Assembly (NCBI RefSeq): GCF_041296385.1
Contig: NW_027184085.1
Span: 2,610,501-2,674,500, forward strand
Length of the DNA: 64,000 nt
Direction: 5' to 3'
From: Aphelocoma coerulescens
Lineage: Eukaryota > Chordata > Aves > Passeriformes > Corvidae
Shown here piece after piece: positions 58,475-64,000 of this stretch (its first letter is position 1; every line of letters begins with the position of its first letter). Below the pieces are notes generated by a model. That model did not search any database. It saw only the letters and a program-made list of their open reading frames with translations, and was not told the DNA's origin. The position numbers and the translations under genes are program-made.

Positions 58475-58903
58475 CAGAGGGCTGGAGCACTTCTGCTATG
58501 AGGAAAGCCTGAAAGAATTTGGATTTTCCAGCCTGAAGAAAGGAAGCTTCAAGGTGACCTAATTGTGACCTTCCAGGACCTGAAGGCACTGACAATAAAA
58601 ACAGAGGGGACTATTTACAAGGGCCTGGAATGACAGGATAAGGGAAAATAAATTCCATCTGCCAGAGGGCAGGGTTAGGTAGGATATTGGGAAGGAATGG
58701 TTCCCTGTGAGGGCGGTGAGGCCCTGGCACAGGGTGCCCAGAACAACTGTGGCTGCCCCTGGATCCTTGGCAGTGTCCAAGGCCAGGCTGGATGGGGCTT
58801 GGAGCAACCTGGGATGGTGGAAGGTGTCCCTGCCCATGGCAGGGGATTGGAATGAGATGAGATTTTAAGGTCCCCTCCAACCCAAACCAATCTATGATTC
58901 TTA
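58475..58903 (+). mobile_element. CR1 LINE, 3' fragment
   Basis: It begins 'cagagggctggagcacttct' and 'gctatgaggaaagcctgaaa', runs through 'ggacctgaaggcactgaca' and ends with 'ccctggcacagggtgccca' and 'cccaaaccaatctatgattc'. About 430 bp are preserved, with few visible changes near the end. Minus-strand frames of 70-92 codons are repeat-derived. Confidence 0.97.
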
Positions 58904-61387
58904 GGGAGTTATCAAGGTGGGGAAAGTAATTCGGAAATTTAGAAGACTTAAAAACTCTCGAGTTACTCAGTAAAAATTTCAGTCACATGCCTCCTCCAAA
59001 GTAGCTGTGTTTTGGTATTGCATTTCTTTGCCCAAATGGAAATTCAGGACTTATCTACATTTAATGTCATGCCCTTCTGCTGTGGTAGTGTGCTGGAACC
59101 CTGGGTTCTGAGAATTTCAGCCTGTCAGTGCTGAGAGGCAGTGATCCTCAGAAGTACACCATCCAAAACCCTGGGAAAAGTTTCCCAAATTGTGTGATAA
59201 CACTGGGGTTTTTGCTGTGTAATTAAAAGTTTTATCACTGGGTGAAATATGTAGAAATGTAGAAAATTAGGTTTAGGGGATATAGGTAATAATAGGTTAC
59301 AATATGGAGGATTTGGGGTGTGGATTTGTCTTCTTCACAAATCTGAGTACTCTGTCATTGGGTCAAAAGTTCCGCACTGCAGAACATGAAAAGTTAGTAA
59401 TTGGGTTGTAAGCAAAAACATATTACTTAGCATTTCATTACTGGTTAATTTAGACTTTAAAAAACCTTGGAAATGAGAACTCACGGCCATTTTCCACCCT
59501 GCCAACCATGAGGCACACACTGTGCAGCTGTATTACTGCTAAGATGCAATAAACAACTATGACCAAACAAGAATTCTTGATCTTCTGCATCTCAATTCAA
59601 ACTCTGAGTAAAAGAACTGGAAATACAAAAAAAAGAAGAAAAGTAGCATTTGCCTCTGTATCCCCAAAGGGACAGTGCTGATTTGGGCTAGGAGAAATCA
59701 TCCATCAGATTATTTTTCTTAAGCCCAATCAGAAAAGCACCCAAGCCTTTTAAAAAGGATATTACATTGGCTGAGTGGTGGACCGATCTCTTCTTATTTT
59801 TGTTTACAAATTTTGCATGCAGTAGTGTGGAGAGGTACAATATAATCGACTTTTTAAGAGCTTTATCAATTCATATAAACCCTTAGTATTATGAAACAAA
59901 TAAAATAAGAACCAGTTAATGTTCTTTTATAGCTCTAAAATGTATCACGGGTGAAACTGCATTTAAATAATAAGAATTTCCTCTCAAAATACTTCGATTA
60001 GGTTTTGGCCATACAGCCAGAGTGAGATTGTTATAACATGAGCCACATGAAAAATACTATCTGGCTTCATCCACAGGGAGAAAAATAATCTTTGCTGTGA
60101 CATAGCTATTCCAATAAAATGCATTTTTCTTTATGTGCTAACATGAAATGGAAAGATATAATGAAAAAAAAAAAACAAAAAGCCCCACAACATGAAAAGC
60201 TGTGAAGATCAAACTGGGCATAGGAGGTGTGTAAAGCTGATTTAGAAGATTAGGGGGGACGAAGAGCAGAAATGTTCCACAAATTCATGGAAACATTCCC
60301 AACAAAATCTGGAGACCAAGAGAGAGTATTTCTGTGTCTCAATGTTTGGAATGTTTGGAATGTAATTCAAAGTTTGGGGACCTCCATAAGAGATTTTCCC
60401 TTGAAAGAAGGGTTTCCTACATTTCCCCTTTACCAGAACATCCAGAGATGTTGTTTCTAGAAAAAAGACAAATTAGAAGATGACTCAGATGAAAAATGTG
60501 CATCAGGTAAATGTGAAATGCTCAGTAAGAAAAAAAAGTCACACTCTGGGGTTTCTTCTCAGCCCAGAAACCCTCAGAGGACTTTTCAAGAAGACCAGAC
60601 TTCAGTTGCAAAAAATTCACGTTACAGAGAATCATTTGCATCCCTCCCTACCACTGACCCACCAAATATCCCTTTCTGGAAAATCAGGTCAGCAATCCAG
60701 AATAAAAGCTAAAAAGGGAAATGGGAAGAGCCAAGTTATTAACTTCATATATATTCAGAGCTTGAAATAAATTCCCCTTGACATTTTTAAAGCGCATATC
60801 CCAACTCCTGTTTGGCTGCATTTCTTAGATCAATATGACTAAGGGAACAAATTTCAGAGCCTCTTGTCATCAGCAGGGATTTTACCACACGATACAAGAG
60901 CTGCAAAGCCAACCCTCACTCCAGAGCTCCAAAACACCAATGCTGCTGACTACTGAAGCACCCCAAAAAAGTACTGGGGAAGACTCAACTATTCAAAAAC
61001 ATGTCTTTTACTGCCATTTCTTACAGCAACTGATGCACAGGGTGTGACTCCATAAAATATTTTGGACTCCGAGAATGTTTCTTTAGAAACCTCTTCTAGG
61101 CTCCATGGTGGGGTATGAACACACATTTTACAGTCAGACCTCCTCAAAATGAGCCAAAAAGAAGCAAAAAGACATTATTAATAATGTCAGTAGTTGGAGA
61201 GTGATGCAAGGATGCAGTGCAGATTCTCCATGGCTCTCAGGTCTTCTCTTAAATTACAGCAGATAGGAACTCCAAGGGAGTGCCCTCACTGATCCACCCT
61301 AGCTGGATCAAATACCAGAGAGTTGAACTACACTCAACATTTTGAATTTCCTTGTTCCACTGACAGATTTTGTGCTGCTAAAGGGAG
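58904..61387. other. 2.5 kb of unique sequence
   Basis: There is no recognised gene. Around 59740-60130 the sequence is AT-rich and enhancer-like. An A-rich tract lies near 60162-60180. A 9-bp unit is repeated near 60340-60362 ('aatgtttgg'). Confidence 0.35.
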
Positions 61388-61467
61388 CAGCACAAACTGG
61401 CTGAGGAGAGCACAAATTGGGTGGGGGCAGCACAAACTGGGTGGGGGCAGCACAAATTGGGTAGCTT
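61388..61467 (+). repeat. 20-bp tandem repeat, 4 copies
   Basis: Four 20-bp units run head to tail at 61388, 61408, 61428 and 61448. The third unit reads CAGCACAAACTGGGTGGGGG, and the first and fourth are diverged in their last seven bases. Units alternate between CACAAACTGG and CACAAATTGG, which suggests growth by duplicating a 40-bp pair. On the minus strand the unit encodes a short P-rich pattern that is not a gene. Confidence 0.95.
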
Positions 61468-61653
61468 CTTGCTTTGTACAGCTGCAACATGCTGGGTTTT
61501 CATTCCTAGATCCTAGATTCCATACCTATGTATAGTGCTGGGGCCTTTGTTCCCTGCCTTATTGGTACTCAAAACAACACATGAAAAAGGAGGAAACATG
61601 AGTAAGGAAGTGCCTTCTTCCCTGAGAAGAGTGAGAGAACGAGTTTAATTTAT
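61468..61653. other. Unique non-coding sequence
   Basis: A short spacer between the tandem repeat and a CR1 copy with nothing recognisable. Confidence 0.4.
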
Positions 61654-62232
61654 ACAATCAGAGAAAGATTTAGGTTGGAAAAGACCTCCAAGATTGAGTC
61701 CAGCCTGTGACTGATCCCCACCTTGTCACCAGCCCAGAGCACTGAGTGCCACATGCAGTCATTTCTTGGACACCTCCAGGGATGGGGACTCCAACACCTC
61801 CCTGGGCAGCCCATTCCAATATTTAACAACACGTTCCACAAAGAAATTCCTCCTGATGTCCTACCTGAGCCTCCCCTGGCACAGCTTGAGGCCTTTCCAT
61901 CTTCTCTTGTCCCTGTTCCCTGAGAGCAGAGCCCAATGTCCCCGGCTGCCCCCTCCTGTCAGGGAGTTGTGGAGAGACAGAAAGTTCTCTCTTTAAGCCA
62001 CTCTTTAATGATTTATTCTCTAGACTCTTCCCCATCTCTGTTGCCTTCTCTGAACACACTCCAGCCCCTCTATGTCTGTCTTGTTTTGAGGGGTCCAGAA
62101 CTGAAACTGGGACTTGAGGTGCAGCCTCACCCAGTGGAGAGGGACAACCTCCCTGGTCCTGCTGGCCTCACAATGGCAGATACAAGCCAGGATCCCACTG
62201 GCCTCCTTGGCCACCTCGGCACACTGCTGCAG
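61654..62232 (-). mobile_element. CR1 LINE, 3' fragment (minus strand), longest copy
   Basis: On the plus strand it reads 'gatttaggttggaaaagacc', 'caccttgtcaccagcccaga', 'ctgccccctcctgtcaggg', 'cctctatgtctgtcttgtt' and 'gatacaagccaggatccca', ending around 'gcacactgctgcag'. At about 580 bp it is the longest CR1 in the window. Near its upstream (right) end it contains the 'tggccaccTcggcacactg' stretch known from full CR1 elements. It is related to the copy at 32.2 kb. Confidence 0.95.
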
Positions 62233-63325
62233 TCATTCTATTCTGAGTTTGCTTTGCTGTCATAATAAGCTTATGGTCATGCAGGTGTGCAAAGACATTT
62301 CCTTACAGCTATATTGGGATTTATAATTCTTGTGTATTTGTCATCCCAAACAAGAGAGGGCAGGGTGACCCATATGTACCTACAAACACCTGCATGGCTC
62401 CTGCAAACAGTTTGCCTCCCCAGAAATCTGCCCTGTGTTGCTTTCCTGGTCATGCTTCTCACTGTAAGATCTACAAAGCTTCCAAAAGTTGCGCTGACAT
62501 AGCAATAATCTGGAAATATCCCTCTGGAGGCGCCTATTGATTGTCACTGTGGGTGGATTATACGAGGGATCTATCTTAATTACCAGAAACCATCTCCTTG
62601 GAATGGCCAGCAATGTAGCAAAAATGATGCACGAGGAGATCCATTACTCTCAGGGAAAGGTCAATCCAATAGGATGTATGTTTGCATTCAGGTCAAGTGA
62701 TGGCTAGTCCATCACCACCCTCCATTCTCACTGCCCTGTCAGCTCTGTAATGGCTTCACCTCTTCTCTATACCTCTCACCTCCCTCTCCCTGGTGCCAGA
62801 CTGATAACATGAATTAGGGCAGCTGGAGGTAACAGGGCACAGCTGTATTATCACAGATGATAAACAGTGTCAAAGGCAATTATGGGAGCTGCAGAGAGAA
62901 GAGGGAAGTTTCAAACCCATCCTTTGCTTTCTGGGCTGTGGGAGGAGGGTACCTGGCCCCTAATGAGAGCAAAAAAGGGGAGGTGGATAGAGGAAGCCAG
63001 CTTTGCTGCCTCTTCCTTCATGAAGCACTTTCTTCCCTTTGGGAGCATCTCTGATCTGCTGGAAACATGGATCTGAAGAAGGGTCGTGGGGTAGGGCAGG
63101 GAAGTGTGGGTGGGAGGAACCTTGCACGCGATTTAAGAAGGAAGTGGATGTTAATGGAGAATCAAACAAATCCACAATGGTCATAATTAACTGTGGCACC
63201 ACATGGAAAGAAGACACGGCAGATGTCTGGCAGAAGTGACTCTCAGAGGTTTGCTGCTCCAGAAGGCAGCCTAGGAGAGAAACATGGATAGGGAGCTGTG
63301 AAGAGTGCTCTGAAGTTCCTAGGAC
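62233..63325. other. Unique non-coding sequence, nothing recognised
   Basis: Short frames only. No transposon or RNA gene is recognised. Confidence 0.4.
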
Positions 63326-63537
63326 TCATAGAATTGTGGAATTATTTAGGCTGGAAAACACCTTGAAGTCCAACCATTCCCCCAGCACTGCCAAGGCCAC
63401 CACTAACCCTTGTCCCCAAGTGCCACATCCACACAGCATTTAAATCCCTGCAGGGATGGGGACTCCAACACTGCCCTGGGCTGGACAACCTTTTTTTGAA
63501 GATGTTTTCCCAAATATCAAACTGACCCTCCCCTGGA
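63326..63537 (-). mobile_element. CR1 LINE, 3' fragment (minus strand)
   Basis: It begins 'catagaattgtggaattatt', then 'cccccagcactgccaaggc', 'tgtccccaagtgccacatc' and 'gactccaacactgccctgg'. It is the same subfamily as the copy at 5.7 kb but shorter. A small deletion replaces the usual 'cagctgggacagg' stretch near 63481. Confidence 0.94.
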
Positions 63538-64000
63538 TCTCCTCCATCAACACCTGCATGAACAAAAGAGAACAGCCTCCTGTCTGCTCTGGTCTCAGAC
63601 ACCAAGGATGGTTTTGTGCAACCACTGCACAATGTCCAGTGGTGCTGTGACTAATTCAGCTGCTGCCCATGATCCTACTGACTGTGTGCACACTGAATCT
63701 ATAAAATCACAAATGCATTATTGTACAGTAAATAATCTTGTAAATTGCCCACATTTAGGTGCTTTACTCCCCACAAAAAAGGCCCATGTCTATCATGAGA
63801 TCACCCACCCATGGATGCTTTTAAACCTCCTCTAGCTAGAACCAAAATAGATTTGTAAAATGGAAGGCAATGACCACATTTACCATGGGACTTTAGGTCT
63901 ATTGGCTATCAAAAAATACAGATTCAGTCATATGGAAACAGAAATAGGATTGACTATTTCTTAGTGCTAAGATAACGTTTTAGGCAGAAGTGGAAAAGCC
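63538..64000. other. Unique non-coding sequence to the window end
   Basis: No recognisable gene or repeat. The sequence simply runs off the window edge. Confidence 0.4.

Noticed and set aside
1..64000. Endogenous retrovirus or LTR element
   Set aside because: No retroviral catalytic motif, primer-binding site or pair of long direct repeats was seen by eye. A library search could still find solitary LTRs.

Overview
The window looks like a piece of a bird nuclear genome, most likely a songbird or another neoavian. The main evidence is about two dozen 5'-truncated fragments of CR1, the dominant LINE of birds. They carry the CR1 3' end, with text such as 'ttccaacccaaacca' running into 'ttctatgattct', on one strand or the other. 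Base composition is moderately AT-rich. No long reading frame is convincing, and there are no ribosome-binding sites or operons. I see no complete protein-coding gene, no rRNA or tRNA gene and no CRISPR array. It reads as intergenic or intronic, gene-desert-like DNA.

Layout. From 1 to 32.9 kb, CR1 fragments (1.9, 4.1, 5.7, 7.6, 9.2, 9.5, 13.5, 16.9, 18.7, 24.3, 25.8, 29.1, 30.9, 31.1, 32.2 and 32.6 kb) alternate with unique sequence. Much of that unique sequence is AT-rich and dense in TAAT/ATTA homeodomain cores and other short motifs, as in vertebrate conserved non-coding elements. I cannot measure conservation here. From 32.9 to 46.1 kb there is only one clear CR1 (38.3 kb) plus a doubtful tail (34.7 kb). 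This interval holds the best exon candidate, a 133-bp minus-strand segment at 42.41-42.54 kb that reads like ankyrin repeats and ends in a good splice donor.

From 47.0 to 48.2 kb there is a polypurine block of about 1.1 kb. It is a (GGAA)n array broken by 27 GAATTC interruptions, and an identical 27-bp unique sequence marks its left part and its right end. A short fossil of a LINE reverse-transcriptase N-terminal region lies at 52.6-52.8 kb. A GC-rich, CpG-dense patch ends in AATAAA signals and a 35-nt poly(A) at 55.8-56.1 kb, like a processed retrocopy. A four-copy 20-bp tandem repeat is at 61.4 kb. Further CR1 copies are at 46.1, 52.2, 53.2, 54.9, 57.3, 58.5, 61.7 and 63.3 kb.

There is no set of genes here that works together. 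Any function is most likely cis-regulatory, acting on a gene outside the window, or belongs to an intron of a gene whose exons are mostly outside. I found no new multi-gene system. The observations most worth checking are the architecture of the GGAA array, the LINE fossil, the ankyrin-like exon, the 39-bp near-perfect palindrome at 19.8 kb and the poly(A)-ended CpG-rich segment.
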